Below are positions 26,301-36,600 of a stretch of DNA of 64,000 nt, one piece after another (position 1 is the stretch's first letter; each line of letters begins with the position of its first letter). Made by a program: the position numbers and the translations under genes. The DNA is taken from assembly GCF_025336485.1 (NCBI RefSeq), contig NZ_JAODAB010000011.1, positions 1 through 64,000 of the forward strand, in the 5' to 3' direction. The stretch is from Pseudomonas citri (lineage in GTDB: Bacteria; Pseudomonadota; Gammaproteobacteria; Pseudomonadales; Pseudomonadaceae). The notes beneath the pieces were generated by a model, which saw only the letters and a program-made list of their open reading frames with translations, ran no database searches and was not told the origin of the DNA.

Positions 26301-27510
26301 GTTGTTTGTCCGGCATCACGATCAGCGACAGCGGGAAGTGGTTGCGGCCCTGGGTCAGGGTGATGCCGTCGACCTGCTGTTCGCTGGCCGGGGCGCTGAA
26401 GCTCAAGCCGCCGGTGTCCTGGTTCAGCGCATCGGTGACCGGGAAGTTTTCGAACACCAGAATCGAATCGAACAGCGCCTGTTCGGCGGCAATGCGCGTC
26501 ATCGATTTGAGTTTGCCCAGGGGCAGGTAAGCGTGGTGGCGCAGGTCGCTGTTGGCGTGCTGTAACTGCTGCAACCAGTCCACCAGCGCCGGGCTGTCGG
26601 CCCACTGCACCCGCAGCGGCAGGGTATTGATGAACAGGCCGACGGTGCTGTCGACGGCCGCCAGATTCTCCGGCCGGCCGGCGACGGTGACGCCATAGAC
26701 CACGTCGTCACGCCCGGCGTGTTGGCCCAGCAGCAACGCCCAGGCGCCCTGGATCAAGGTGTTGATGGTCAGGTCGTGGCGACGGGCGAACTGTGACAGT
26801 TGCTCGGTTTCGCTGTCATCCAGCAGGCTTTCCCGCTCGGCGAAAGGCGCCCCTGAAGGCGCTATCTGGCGCACGGCAAAGTTGGGCAGCGGGGTGGGTT
26901 CGCTCAGGTCCTGCAACTGATCGCGCCAGAAGCCTTCGGTGGCCGCCATGTCCTGTTCCGCCAGCCAGGCGATGTAGTCGCGGTAGGCGCGGGTCGGTGG
27001 CAGGTGGGCGGGGCGGCCATGGGCTTGCTCGTAGTAGAGCGCCAGCCATTCCTGCACGGCGATGCCGACGCTCCAGCCGTCCATGAGAATGTGATGGAAG
27101 GTCCAGATCAGGTGCCAGCGTTCGGGGGCCAGGCGCACCAGGCAGACGCGCATCAGCGGCGACTCGTTCAGCTCCAGGGGCTGGGCCCGCTGTTCCAGGG
27201 CCAATTGCTCCAGGGCAGCCTGCGGGGTGGCGCGGTCCTGCCAGTCCAGTTCGGTCAGGGGCAGGTCGACGTCCTGCTGCACCACCTGATAGGCATCGTC
27301 CAGTTCCTCCCAGAGAAACGCACTGCGCAGCACGGCGTGACGCCGCATCAGCGCCTGCCAGGCACCGCGAAAGGCGTTCAGTTGCAGCGGGCCGTTCATT
27401 TCCAGGCTCAATTGCTGGTAATACACCCGCGAATCCGGCTCATAGACGCTGTGGAACAGCAGGCCATGCTGTGTGGGCGATAGGGAGTAGATGTCTTCGA
27501 TGTTGTTCAT
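17305..27510 (-). CDS. NRPS: C-A(Asp)-T-E*-C-A(Dab)-T-C fused to a SyrP/TauD-type hydroxylase
   Basis: The 3401-residue synthetase reads as follows. C1 has HHILMDG (about residue 140). A1 pocket is DLTKVGHVGK (Asp), with SGSTG near 627. T1 has FFALGGDSI (about 1003). An epimerase-like domain has HPLCVDE (H1182-E1188) in place of HHxxxDG and a degenerate EGHGR motif (QGARP). C2 has HHILTDA (about 1644). A2 pocket is DIWELTADDK (2,4-diaminobutyrate). T2 has GGHSL (about 2517). C3 has HHIATDA (about 2715). After an SARKMSKLSKLK linker, residues about 3070-3385 form an Fe(II)/2-oxoglutarate oxygenase with HNE facial triad (H3166, E3168) and distal VAHARDPFEGER. It adds residues 6 and 7 and contributes the C domain and hydroxylase for residue 8. 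Confidence 0.87.
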   Translation of the reverse strand: MNNIEDIYSLSPTQHGLLFHSVYEPDSRVYYQQLSLEMNGPLQLNAFRGAWQALMRRHAVLRSAFLWEELDDAYQVVQQDVDLPLTELDWQDRATPQAALEQLALEQRAQPLELNESPLMRVCLVRLAPERWHLIWTFHHILMDGWSVGIAVQEWLALYYEQAHGRPAHLPPTRAYRDYIAWLAEQDMAATEGFWRDQLQDLSEPTPLPNFAVRQIAPSGAPFAERESLLDDSETEQLSQFARRHDLTINTLIQGAWALLLGQHAGRDDVVYGVTVAGRPENLAAVDSTVGLFINTLPLRVQWADSPALVDWLQQLQHANSDLRHHAYLPLGKLKSMTRIAAEQALFDSILVFENFPVTDALNQDTGGLSFSAPASEQQVDGITLTQGRNHFPLSLIVMPDKQLHYLISYDRSRFSDAEVAVLSAQLRSILLAMTAQAQCRVNELEWLSAQERQQLLVQGLGVQLPVPQDCLHQRFEQQVSAHPEQLAVRDRQVALTYCELDQQANRLSHYLRAQGIGHDSVVALALERSADFVIALLATLKAGAAYLPLDIKQPAGRLVDVLVDSRAALLIGAAPSPLLKGLAEHTPALWLTEQAQAIATQPDTPPVVAHSPTDAAYVIYTSGSTGTPKGVVVEHQSIVDYLTAVQAVLNPPAAARYGLLSSIAADLGHTQLFGALCSGASLLLVDEDSGFSPLALAELFDRHPVDVLKITPSHLAGLLQALPDARLLPRSLLVFGGDALSPALLEQVNRLAPGLKVFNHYGPSEATVGAIATELPAGLRSIALGRPLPNRQLRVVDGNGRLAAIGVSGELLISGALARGYLHRDDLTAERFHLDANEQRWYRTGDRVRWQVDGQIAFLGRVDSQVKIRGNRLELGEVEAQIKRLSPLIEQALVRVVELDGSPRLVAWLVASQSISPAKLRNDLSARVPDYMVPAHFITLDELPLTRNGKVDVQRLPTPQKPTDDSASHVAPRNEVETLLADIWQDVLKLERVGVHDNFFALGGDSIINLQIIARANQQGLKLTPRQLFENRTIADIARVLGADASQGTAQSLVDGYELPLGAGQLARLQQGPLDATWRCVTLTQAIDSDLLGQAITALQQHHQALRLALKALPEGEWQQQVLGSAKAPAISREQLAVCDPVQLQALAQAGVDALELDKGQTLHACLLDVNGKPSLLLAAHPLCVDEASWALLLADLNLALAQLTYQRPVRLSYAGGDFSQWTRHQQAHAQSDALDDAWEHWLQYAGTEPLQLPESEQPTSVVEQALPATTSSELKRVAEVLQLDWNHLLAAAVVEQCRELCGDGLIALSVQGARPLTERLPVDAPIALADLEPARIPGSLDLAVPYFLQPEGDSLLQRLQALVAQMRAYPQHGVDYGALRYLSDNTYLQEPLRDLPAAAVAIRWLGNLDSHREAHGLLARVEAANPVVAATCPLTLDAWWQDDCLHLRSQGALAASWAPRLEQRLGELAGLLTAADLRPASQAFPLCHKQAATLAAEPLDWSNIEDVYPLSSMQQGMLLHTLLQPHSGIYLMQQRYSWDGVLQRPAMEAAWQLFLQRHPMMRTAFWWQEDHEPLQCVYRQTHRAFDWQDLRHLDAEQQRLAMDQALEAQRVQGFDMAGAPLTHLRVFQLDERRFAVVRSFHHILTDAWCFGLLMEDLLAIYQAIVRQEPVARPRLRSFRGYMSWLERHDMAAAHAFWQTQMAGFSEPTPLHVDSPVARPEQAPEQVGDFDQTLSIAQTQRLQQLCQQYQLTPNTWIQGAWALLLSRYSGNRDVLFGVTVAGRPTDLAGVEEMVGLFINSLPLRVDVDPQAPVADWLQALLSHNAQLREHESASLVDIQRCSEVPRGQQLFDSLVVFENAPLDISSVQLDAFSIDIYEDRVHTNFPMTVVLYPGDRLGIRLSYDSQRFSTDTVQRMLGHLVQLLSGMLDQPQAPLGSLHMLPEAERRQLQIECNRSAVDFPLERGYAALFADQVHRRPQHIAAVCQGQSLTYAELDRRANAVAHALQEAGAGPETLVALFAERGLALLTMMIATLKVGAAFQAVDIQQPAARLGELLDLGEAPLLLVCENATAALDNVLPQMRKQPTCLIAQALWQGVEQPPVRYTHNADQLAYVIFTSGSTGTPKGVMVEQRGMLNNIFGKVPSLGLCEQDRIAQTASAAFDICVWQFLAAPLVGATVHILPDAQAHDPVALLDAVEDLGLTLLETVPALIRGMLQESQAHHALAGLRWLLPTGEALPPALARDWFARFPAIPLMNAYGPAECSDDVAFHPITEAPTDDCLHMPIGKPTANNQVFVLDSDLRMVPIGVPGELCIGGIGVGRGYLRDPQRTREAFVPHPFQADARLYRSGDIGRMRADGVIEYLGRRDQQVKIRGHRIELGEIENRLMQHPAVDSAAVLALPDARGALQLVAWYVLDNTAGLDSESAQQVLSAYLGAQLASYMVPARWLALEQLPLNANGKVDRRALAAQGVPQAETSDELCVAPRTATEKVLAELWQEILGLDSVGVHDDFFAIGGHSLLATQVLSRIRRRLNVNLPLRTLFERGTLEQLAAAVDRQRNAQVESDGDSEIALAPRNLPLPLSYAQQRLWFLDRFEGPSAAYNMSTVVRLRGALDVPALQAALQAVLERHESLRTAFHLNGDQPCQVISPAPRVDLTPIELSQRVGEQQANTLQRLIDEQAGTPFDLQQAPMLRAHLLRLGTDDHVLQLVLHHIATDAWSMGILVQELIIGYQAYSRGSTPVLPVLPIQYADYAHWQRSEAQQRLLARAIDYWRRQLDGAPTLIKLPLDYPRPARPDYQGAALEQRFSAAQTQVLKAYAQEQRATLFMLLLNAFNSLMQRATGTSDFIVGTDLANREHPALEHLIGFFVNVLPIRARLTEGEPFDARLQRLREDCLSAFQHQQVPFDKLVEELQPPRTPGVNPLVQVLFVMQNTPSGNANLPDLEVEHLVSRQETSKFDLAVFVEEDEEQGLNVRWVYRTSVLQEHTIRQLEQGFESLLERITMATEQPLDNWSWRLEGRQDAALTQPDAPADDATARSARKMSKLSKLKQTRATAVSQLAHEQVRTRSLIAGQALPLVIEPLLGDLDPVHWALQAREWINAQLRTHGGLLFRGFNLPDATAFEQFAQAIEPDLYGTYGDLPKNTSGKNIYHSTPYPEQHMILFHNESSHLPQWPRKQWFYCETPSPVGGCTPIVDCRQVLARLPDDIVARLKTQGLLYVRHFTDKLDVRWQDFFKTEQREEVERQCLASGMRWEWLGADNLRIAQHCPAIVEHPDTGELSFFNQVQLHHTACLEPEVRSNLINLFGPQHLPRNVYYGDGSVIEDAVMDVIGTAYEDCAVRFTWQKGDMVMLDNMLVAHARDPFEGERKICVAMGQMMRREQLTGHLPEAQPLKASEVPA

Positions 27511-27564
27511 GCTTTAACTGATCCGTAGCAAAGTCTGGAAAACCTAGAAAGCGTCAGTGCGGGT

Positions 27565-27589
27565 GCGTGGTGGTTCATGTCCGCCACGC
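27565..27589 (-). other. Intercistronic hairpin between two NRPS genes
   Basis: GCGTGG and CCACGC form a short 6-bp stem in the 92-bp gap, the largest gap between synthetase genes here. There is no terminator-type U-run, so readthrough is expected. Confidence 0.3.
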
Positions 27590-27602
27590 GCCGCGTCGCT
27601 CA

Positions 27603-30600
27603 CTAGCTTTGGGAATTGGGTTTGGTCTTGAGCTTGCCCAGCAGCTTGTCCAGGGACTTCTGGTTCAGCGCCTTGGCGAGCGGGAAGTCCGAAGGCATCA
27701 GCGCGCCGGCCTGTGGGTCGAGGCAGTGCTCGACCAGTGCTTGCAGATGCTCCAACAGGCGAGCGGGCAAGCGGCTGTCGACCTCTGGCGTGACGCTGTG
27801 CCATTCGACACGCAATACGCCGTCTTCCAGCCACGCCACCACTTCGCGAGCGTGGGTCACCCGGTTTGCCGGCGACACGTCTGGCGGCGGGGTCAGGCTG
27901 CTGGCGCGCAACCAGTCCTCGGGCGTCTGCTCGTGCCCGAGGTAGTTGAACAGCACATCGCCGTGGCTGGCCGGCAGTTGACCGCGTTGTCGCAGCAAGC
28001 CGTAGCCAAGGCCCTGGCCCGGTACCGCGCGCAAGGCTTCCTTGGCGTTGCGCACCTGGTCGCCACGGGCGCCGCTGGCGCTGACGCGCAGCGGGAACAG
28101 CGTGGTGAACCAGCCGACGGTGCGGCTGACGTCCAAGCCGTCGAAAGGCGCATCGCGGCCATGGCGCTCCAGGTCCACGACGACGTCGCTGCGGCCTTCG
28201 GTTTCCGCCAGGGTCGCGGCGAGGGCGGCGATCAGCAGTTCTTCCGGTTGCGTGCGGTACGCCCCATGGGACTCGGTCAGCCATTGGTGGGTGCGGGTGG
28301 CCTCCCAACGGGCCGACAGGGTCCGGCGCTCGGCCACCGTGGTGACTGGCGGCCGGTTCGCACTGATCTGAGTGTTCCAGTAGCGCTGTTCGCCCGCGAC
28401 CTTGGCGGCGTGGGCGTGCAGGTGCTCGGCCCATTGCCGATAGGACGTGGTTTTCGCCGGCAAGGTCGGCTGTTCGCCGCGCTCCAGTGCTGCATACAGC
28501 TGTTGGAAATCTTCCAGCAGCGGTGTCCAGGACACCGCATCCACCACCAGGTGATGGGCCACCAGGTACAGGCGCTGCGGTTCACCTGCCAGCAGGGCCG
28601 CGGCAAACAGTGGGCCGTGTTGCAGGTCGAGGCTTTGCGCGACCTGCAGCAGTTGGTCCGGGTGCTCGCAGCAGGTCAGTTGCGCAGGTACTACGGGAGC
28701 GATCCGTGCCTGCCATTGTCCGTCGACCTCGGTGAAGCGCAGGCGCAGGGCGTCGTGGTGAGCGACCAGTCGATCCAACACCTCCTGCACGATGGCTGGT
28801 TCAAGGCGCCGGTCGCTGTCGGCCAGCACGGACTGGTTCCAGTGCGCGGCCTGGGGTTGCTGCTGATCGAAGAACCATTGGTGCAGGGGCATCAACGGCA
28901 TCGTGCCGGTGACTTCACCCTGTTCGGCCTGGGTCAGCAGGGCCGTGGTCACCTGGGCCAGCGCCGCCGGCGTGGGTGAGCGGAACAGGTCCCGTGGCGT
29001 CAGCGAATAGCCTTGTTCGCGCAGACGTGAGATCAGCTTCAGGCCGAGAATCGAGTCCCCACCCAGGGCGAAGAAGCTGTCGGTGGTGCCGACTTCGCGG
29101 CCACCGGTCAGACTCTCGCCAAGCAGTTCGCCGAACAACTGGCACAGCAGGCTTTCCAGCGCGTTACGCGGCGCGGCGTAGTCTTTCTGGGTTTGCGGCA
29201 AGGGCAGGGCCGCCAGGGCCTTGCGGTCGATCTTGCCGTTGCTGTTGAGCGGCAGTGTCGGGACGTGGACCCACACCGCCGGCACCATGTAGGCCGGCAA
29301 CTCGGCGGCGAGCAGGGTATCGAGGTCCGATTGCGCTGCGCTGCTGCTGTAGAACGCCACCAGACGGTTATCGATGACCAGGGTGCAGGCCGCAGTGATG
29401 GCCGGCAGGTTCAGCACGGCTGCGTCGATTTCACCGAGTTCGATGCGCTGGCCGCGCAGTTTCACTTGATGATCGAGACGCCCGAGGTACTCGATGTTGC
29501 CATCGGCCAGGAAGCGGCAACGGTCGCCGGTGCGGTACAGGCGATCCCCGTCGATGAACGGGCTGGCGAGGAAGCGTTCCTCGGTCAGGTCCGCACGCTT
29601 GAGGTAACCGCGGGCGACGCCGACACCGCCAATGTACAGCTCGCCAATGCTGCCAATCGGCAACGGCTGCATGCTTTCATCGAGGATGTACAGGCGCAGG
29701 TTGGCGATGGGTTTGCCGATCGGCACGATCACGTCGTCCACCGAGCAGCGCCATACCGACACGTCGATGGCCGCTTCGGTCGGGCCGTACAGGTTGACCA
29801 GCGCCGCCGGATGCAGACCCATGAAACGCCGCACCAGATCCACCGGCAGCGCCTCGCCGCTGGCAAACACCTGGCGCAGGCTGCGGCAGTCGGCCAAGCT
29901 CGGCTCGTCGACAAAGGCACGGAGCATCGACGGCACGAAGTGCAGGGTGGTGACCTGTTCCTGCTGGATCAACTGGCTGAGGTACGCCGGATCGCGATGC
30001 CCATCCGGACGGGCCACCACCAGGGTCGCGCCGGTGATCAGCGGCCAGAAGAACTCCCACACCGAGACGTCGAAGCTGTACGGGGTTTTCTGCAACACGC
30101 GGTCGTTCGGACCAATCGGGAACGCGTCCTGCATCCAGTACAGGCGATTCATCAAGGCGCCGTGTTCGTTCATTACGCCTTTCGGTTGGCCGGTGGAACC
30201 GGAGGTGTAGAGCACGTAGGCCAGGTCGCTGGCAGCGATGCTGATCGGGTCGAATGCCGGTGCCTGGGGCAGGGTGTCGAGGGTCCAGGCCTGATGCCCG
30301 GCCGGCAGGCGCGACAGCCACTGCGCCTGGGTCAAGGTGACCTTGGCGTCGGCGTCTTCGATCAGGAAGGCCAGGCGCCCAGCGGGCAGTTCCGGATCCA
30401 GCGGCAGCCATGCGGCGCCGGCATGGACGATGCCGAGCAGGGCGACGACCATGTCGACGGAGCGCAGCATGCACACCGGCACGATGTCGTTGGCACCGAT
30501 GCCGGCTCCACGCAGGGCCCGGGCGACGGCTTGCGCCCGTTGGTCCAGCTCGGCGTAGGTCAGGCGCTGGCCTTCGAACACCAGTGCCGGGGCATTGGGA

Positions 30601-33600
30601 CTCAGGGCGGCCTGTTGTGTCAGGGCGGTGTGCAGGTTGGTCGGACCGCCGTAGTGACGCTCGGTGGCGTTCCAGCGATCCAGCTGCGGTTGGTCCTGGT
30701 GCTGCGGGAACAGTTCGATGAGCGTTCGCTCGGGTGCAGCGACCAGGGCATCCAGCAGCGCACACCATTGCGCGCTCCAGCGTTGCATCGTCGACGCGTC
30801 GAACAGCGCCGATTGGTACTCCAGCGCCAGGCTCATATCGCTGCCGTCGTCCTGGACTTCCCAGCTCTGTTCGAACTTGGCGTCGATCACCGGCAGCGTC
30901 TGCTCTTCGACCGCCAGTCCCGGCCATTGGCTGCTGTCCACGCGGCCATAGTTGAGGGAGAACAGCACCTGGAACAGCGGCGTGCGGTTCAGGTCGCGGT
31001 GTTGCGCGACGGCGCCGACCAGGGTGGCAAATGGCAGGTCGGCGTGGGCCTGGGCCGCGCGCAGGTCGGCTTCGAGGCTGGCGAGCAACTGCTCGGCCGG
31101 GGCCTGCTGGTCGACCTCGCTGCGGATTACCAGGGTGTTGACCAGGCAGGCCAGCAGCGTCTGGGATTGCGGCTGGTCACGCTGGTCTGCCGGGGTGCCG
31201 AGACGAATCTCGCGCTGACCGCTGTAGCGCGCCAGCAGTGCGCTCAGGGCCGAGGCCAGCACCACGTAAGTGGTCGTGCCGCGCTGACGGGCGAACTGGC
31301 GGATCGCTTCGGCACGTTGGGCACCGAGGCTGACGGTCAGTTGCCGGGCCCGACGATCGGCTTCGGCGCTCCGAGGATGGTCGATGGGCAGGTCGAGCTG
31401 GTAGTCGTCCTGGCCGAGGTGGTTCTTCCAGTAATCCAGGCTGCCGTTGCGGCGGGCCTGGGTGTCCGGGTGCTGTTGCCACAGGGCGAAGTCGACGTAG
31501 TCGATCTCCAGCGGCGTCCAGGCCGGCGACTGCCCATCGAGGCCGGCGGTGTAGGCCTGGGTCAGCTCATCGATGAGCAACTGCATGGCCCAACCGTCGG
31601 TGGCGCTGTGGTGCAGGCAAACCAGCAACAGGTTTTCGTCGCTGCCCTGGCGTTGCAGCAGGTGCGCCCGCCAAGGCGCGGCGGCGGCCAGGTCGAACGG
31701 CGTCATCAACTCGGCTTGGGCCATGGCGCAGGTTGCGGTCCAATCCTGTGTGGCAACGGCAGTGACCGCGAGCGCAGGCCCATGGTCGTCGATCAATAGC
31801 TGCGGTTCGCCCTGGACTTCAACAATACGGCTGCGCAGCACCAGATGGCGTTGGCTGACCTGCTCGAAGGCTTCACGCAAGACGCGGACCTGCAATTCGC
31901 CGCGCAACGCCAGGGCGAACGGCATGTGGTACTCGCGAGAATCCGGCACCAGGCGGCTGAGCATCCAGAAGCGTTTCTGCGCCAGCCCCAGTGGCAGTGC
32001 CGCCGGACGCGGCTGCGCGGTGATCGATTCGTCCGCTGTCGCCAAGCCCAGGTAATCGGCCAGGGCCGCGACGGTCGGGCGTTCGAACACCAGTGCCAAC
32101 GGCAGGGAAACCCCAAGGCGTTCACGGACCCGGCTGACCAGTCGGGTCGCCAGCAAGGAGTGACCGCCGAGCTGGAAGAAGTGATCTTCGATGCCAACCG
32201 ACGCGCATCCCAGCACTTCGCTGAACAACTCGCAGAGCACAGTTTGGGTGGCATTGCGCGGTGCGGTATGCGGCCGGTCGCTGTGGGTTTCCGGTAGCGG
32301 GGTGGCGGCCAGGGCCTTGCGGTCGAGTTTGCCGTTGCTGTTGAGCGGCAGGCTGTCGAGCTGTACGAAGAGGCTCGGCAGCATGTGCGACGGCAGGCGG
32401 TCGCTCAATGCATTGCGAATGACGGCCTCGTCGGCGTCACCGCACCAGAAGCTCACCAGACGCTGGTCCAGCAGCAGGGTCGCGGCGTCGCGAACGCCGC
32501 TCTGGGCCAGCAGCTCGGCGTCGATTTCACCGAGTTCGATGCGCTGGCCGCGCAGTTTCACCTGATGGTCCAGGCGCCCGAGGTATTCGATGTTGCCATC
32601 GACCAGGAAGCGGCAGCGGTCGCCGGTGCGGTACAGGCGATCCCCGTCGATGAACGGGCTGGCGAGGAAGCGTTCCTCGGTCAGGTCCGCACGCTTGAGG
32701 TAACCGCGCGCCACGCCGACGCCGCCGATGTACAGCTCGCCAATGCTGCCAATCGGCAACGGCTGCATGCTTTCATCGAGGATGTACAGGCGCAGGTTGG
32801 CGATGGGCTTGCCGATCGGCACGATAATATCGTCCACCGAGCAGCGCCAGACCGAGACGTCGATGGCCGCTTCGGTCGGGCCGTACAGGTTGACCAGCGC
32901 CGCCGGGTGCTGGCCCATGAAACGCCGTACCAGATCCACCGGCAGCGCTTCTCCGCTGGCGAACACCTGGCGCAGGCTGCGGCAGTCGACCAGGCTCGGC
33001 TCGTCGACAAAGGCACGGAGCATCGACGGCACGAAGTGCAGGGTGGTGACCTGTTCCTGCTGGATCAACTGGCTGAGGTAGGCCGGATCGCGATGCCCGT
33101 CCGGACGGGCCACCACCAGGGTCGCGCCGGTGATCAGCGGCCAGAAGAACTCCCATACCGAGACGTCGAAGCTGTACGGGGTTTTCTGCAGCACGCGGTC
33201 GTTCGGACCAATCGGGAATGCGTCCTGCATCCAGTACAGGCGATTCATCAAGGCGCCGTGTTCGTTCATCACGCCTTTCGGTTGGCCGGTGGAGCCGGAG
33301 GTGTAGAGCACGTAGGCCAGGTCGTTGGCAGCGATGCTGATCGGGTCGAACGCCGGAGCCGGGGGCAGCGCATCAAGGGTCCAGGCCTGATGCCCGGCTG
33401 GCAGGCGCGACAGCCACTGCGCCTGGGTCAAGGTGACCTTGGCGTCGGCGTCTTCGATCAGGAAGGCCAGGCGCCCGGCGGGCAGTTCCGGATCCAGCGG
33501 CAGCCATGCGGCGCCGGCATGGACAATGCCGAGCAGGGCGACGACCATGTCGACGGAGCGCAGCATGCACACCGGCACGATGTCGTCGGCACCGATGCCG

Positions 33601-36600
33601 GCTCCACGCAGGGCCCGGGCGACGGCTTGCGCCCGTTGGTCCAGCTCGGCGTAGGTCAGGCGCTGGCCTTCGAACACCAGTGCCGGGGCATTGGGGCTCA
33701 ATGCGGCCTGTTGTGTCAGGGCGGTGTGCAGGTTGGTCGGGCCGCCGTAGTGACGTTCGGTGGCGTTCCACTCGATCAGTTGGCGCCGACGCTCGGTCGC
33801 CGCCAATGGAGACCAATCCGCGAGGCGGGTCTGCGGTGCATCGAGCATGGCTTCAAGCAGTTGCTGCCATTGCTCCAACCAGCGCCGGGCGGTGGTTTGG
33901 CTGAACAGCGCGGCACGGTATTCCAGCAGCACCGACAGCACCTCGCCGTCATGCACTTCCCAGTTCAAGTCGTACTTGGTGGCCTGGGCGCTCACGGCGC
34001 GTTCGCTGACCTGCAATTGCGACCAGTGCTGGCAGGACGCATCGGCGTTCTGCATGGCGAACAGCACTTGGAACAACGGCGTCTGGCCGAGGCTGCGGGC
34101 CGGCTTGAGGTGCTCGACAACCTGGTCGAACGGCACGTCCTGATGCTGTTGGGCGTCCAGTACGCGGTTGCGGACTTGGTTCAGCAAACCTTCGAAATCC
34201 AGGCTCGGATCAAGGTCGGCGCGCATGACCACGGTATTGACGAAGCAACCGATCAGCGGCTGCAACTCGGCGAACGGCCGTTGGGCCACCGGGCTGCCGA
34301 CCCGTACGTCGCGCTGATTGGCGTAGCGCCCCAGCAGCAATTGCGCGGCGCTGAGCATCAGCATGTACAAGGTGGCGCCGCGTTGCTGGGCGAACTGTCG
34401 CAGACGTCCCACCAGGGCCGGCGGCAACTGCCATTGCACCGCGCCGGCGGCCGGGGCGAGGTGATTGGGGCGGCCCTGTTCGGTGGGCAGGTCCAGCAGG
34501 TAGTCGCCGTCCTCCAGTTGTCCACGCCAGTAGTCCAACTGGCTGCTGAATGCGGTCTGTTGAACCGGCTCGCGCTGCCAAAGGGCGTAGTCGGGGTACT
34601 GCAGGGCCAGTTCCGGCAGGGTGGCCGACGTACCCTGGCAGTGGGCGCTGTAGCAGCGGCCCAATTCATCCAGCAGGTTCTGGCTGGAGGCATCGTCGGT
34701 GGCGCAATGGTGCACGGTGAGCAACAGCAATGACTGGGCGCGACCGCTGCGCTGTATCAGCGTGGCACGCACAGGCACTTCGCTGGCGAGGTCGAAACGG
34801 CGCCCGGTTTCCGCGTGGATGGCCTCGTCGGTCAGTTGCTGCCAGTGTTCGTCGCTGGTGGTTTCCAGGGCAGTCCGCTGCAAAGCGATGTCGACGTGCG
34901 GCTCGATGACCAGCGCCAACTCGCCGTCGCTCTCGCGCACGATGCGACTGCGCAGGATTTCGTGCCGTTGGACCACGCTGTTCAGGGCCGCTTGCAGGGC
35001 CTGGGTGTCGAGTTCACCGTCCAGTTGCACGGCGCTGACCACGTTGTATTCGCCACCGCCCGCGCTCAGCTGTTCGAGGAACCACAGGCGTTGTTGTTCG
35101 AACGACAACGGCAGGCGCGCCGGGCGTGGTGCCGGAATGAAGGTCGCGGCGGGCGCTTGCAGCGGATCGCCCAGCAGCGCGGCCAGGGCCTCCAGGGTCG
35201 GGTGTTCGAAGATGCCCCGCAGTGGCGGCACCGTGGCGAACTGTTGGCGCAGACGGGCAAACAGCGCCGCTGCCAACAGCGAATGACCGCCGAGGTAGAA
35301 GAAATGGCTGTCGCGACCGATCTGCGTCGATGGCACCTTCAGCAACTCCGACCACAGCGCGGCGAGTTGTCGTTCGGCGGCGCTGCGTGGCGGATCGAGG
35401 GCGTCTGGCGCGGCTTGAATGTCCGGGGCCGGCAGGGCCTTGCGGTTGAGCTTGCCGTTGTCGGTCAGCGGCAGTTCATCGAGCAGCACGAACGCCGAAG
35501 GCACCATGTAGTCGGGCAGGGCGGCACCGATGGTCTTGCGCCAGGTGTTGATGTCAGCTTCCCCGTCACAGGTCACGTAGGCCACCAGGCGCTTGTCGCC
35601 GGGCACGTCTTCCCGGGCCAGCACCACTGCCTGGCGCACGCCAGGCTGGGCGCCGATCAAGGTTTCGATTTCTCCCAGCTCGACGCGGAAGCCACGGATC
35701 TTCACCTGATGGTCCATGCGCCCGAGGTATTCGAGCTGGCCGTCGGGCAGCCAGCGCACCAGGTCGCCGGACTTGTACATGCGTGCGCCTTCCAGCGGCG
35801 AGAATGGGTCCTCGATGAACACCTTGGCGGTCTGTTCGGCACGGTTGAGGTAGCCCAGGGTCACCCCGGCGCCACCGATGTGCAGTTCGCCCGGAACGCC
35901 CACCGGCAGCGGGTTGAGGAACCCGTCGAGGACGTAGGTGCGCACGTTGGCAATCGGCCGTCCGATGATCGGCCGGGCCGGGAAATCATCGACCGCGCAA
36001 CCGGTGGCATCCACCGTGCACTCGGTCGGGCCGTAGGTGTTGAAGAAGCGGCTGCCGGCAATCGACGGCAGGCGCTGCCAGAGCTGCGCGTCCACCGCGT
36101 CGCCACCGAACAGCACGAAGCGTGGCAGGTACACCTCGCCACGGCGCACGCCGTCGCTTTCGAGCAGGGCCTTGAGTTGCGCCGGGGTGCATTCGAAGGC
36201 ATCCAGGCGGGTTTCGGCGAAGAACTGCGCCAGAGCCTGCGGGTCATAGCGCACGTCTTCCGGCGTCAGGTACAGGCTGTGGCCGTCCAGCAGCAGGATG
36301 AGTTCGGCCACCGAGCTGTCGAAGGCGAACGAGTAGTTGAAGCTGGTGCGCATCGGCTGGTCGGTGTAGCGGCGGTACAGGCCATGGATCCGCGCCCAGG
36401 CGAGGTTGACCACTGAACCGTTGGTGACCAGGGTGCCCTTGGGCTTACCGGTCGAGCCGGAGGTGTACATGATGTAGGCCAGGTCCTGCGGCCCGGCAAG
36501 TGGAGGCAGGTTGGCGTCCGGCTGATCGGCGAACAGCGCCGCGTCGCTGTCCAGGCGCAGGCGTGGCAGGTCGGCGCCCAACTGTTCCAACAGGCCCTGT

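Noticed and set aside
29193..34733. Very long plus-strand frames opposite the four-module NRPS, partly repeated
   Set aside because: They are antisense shadows; their apparent internal repeat simply copies the duplicated Ser adenylation domains.
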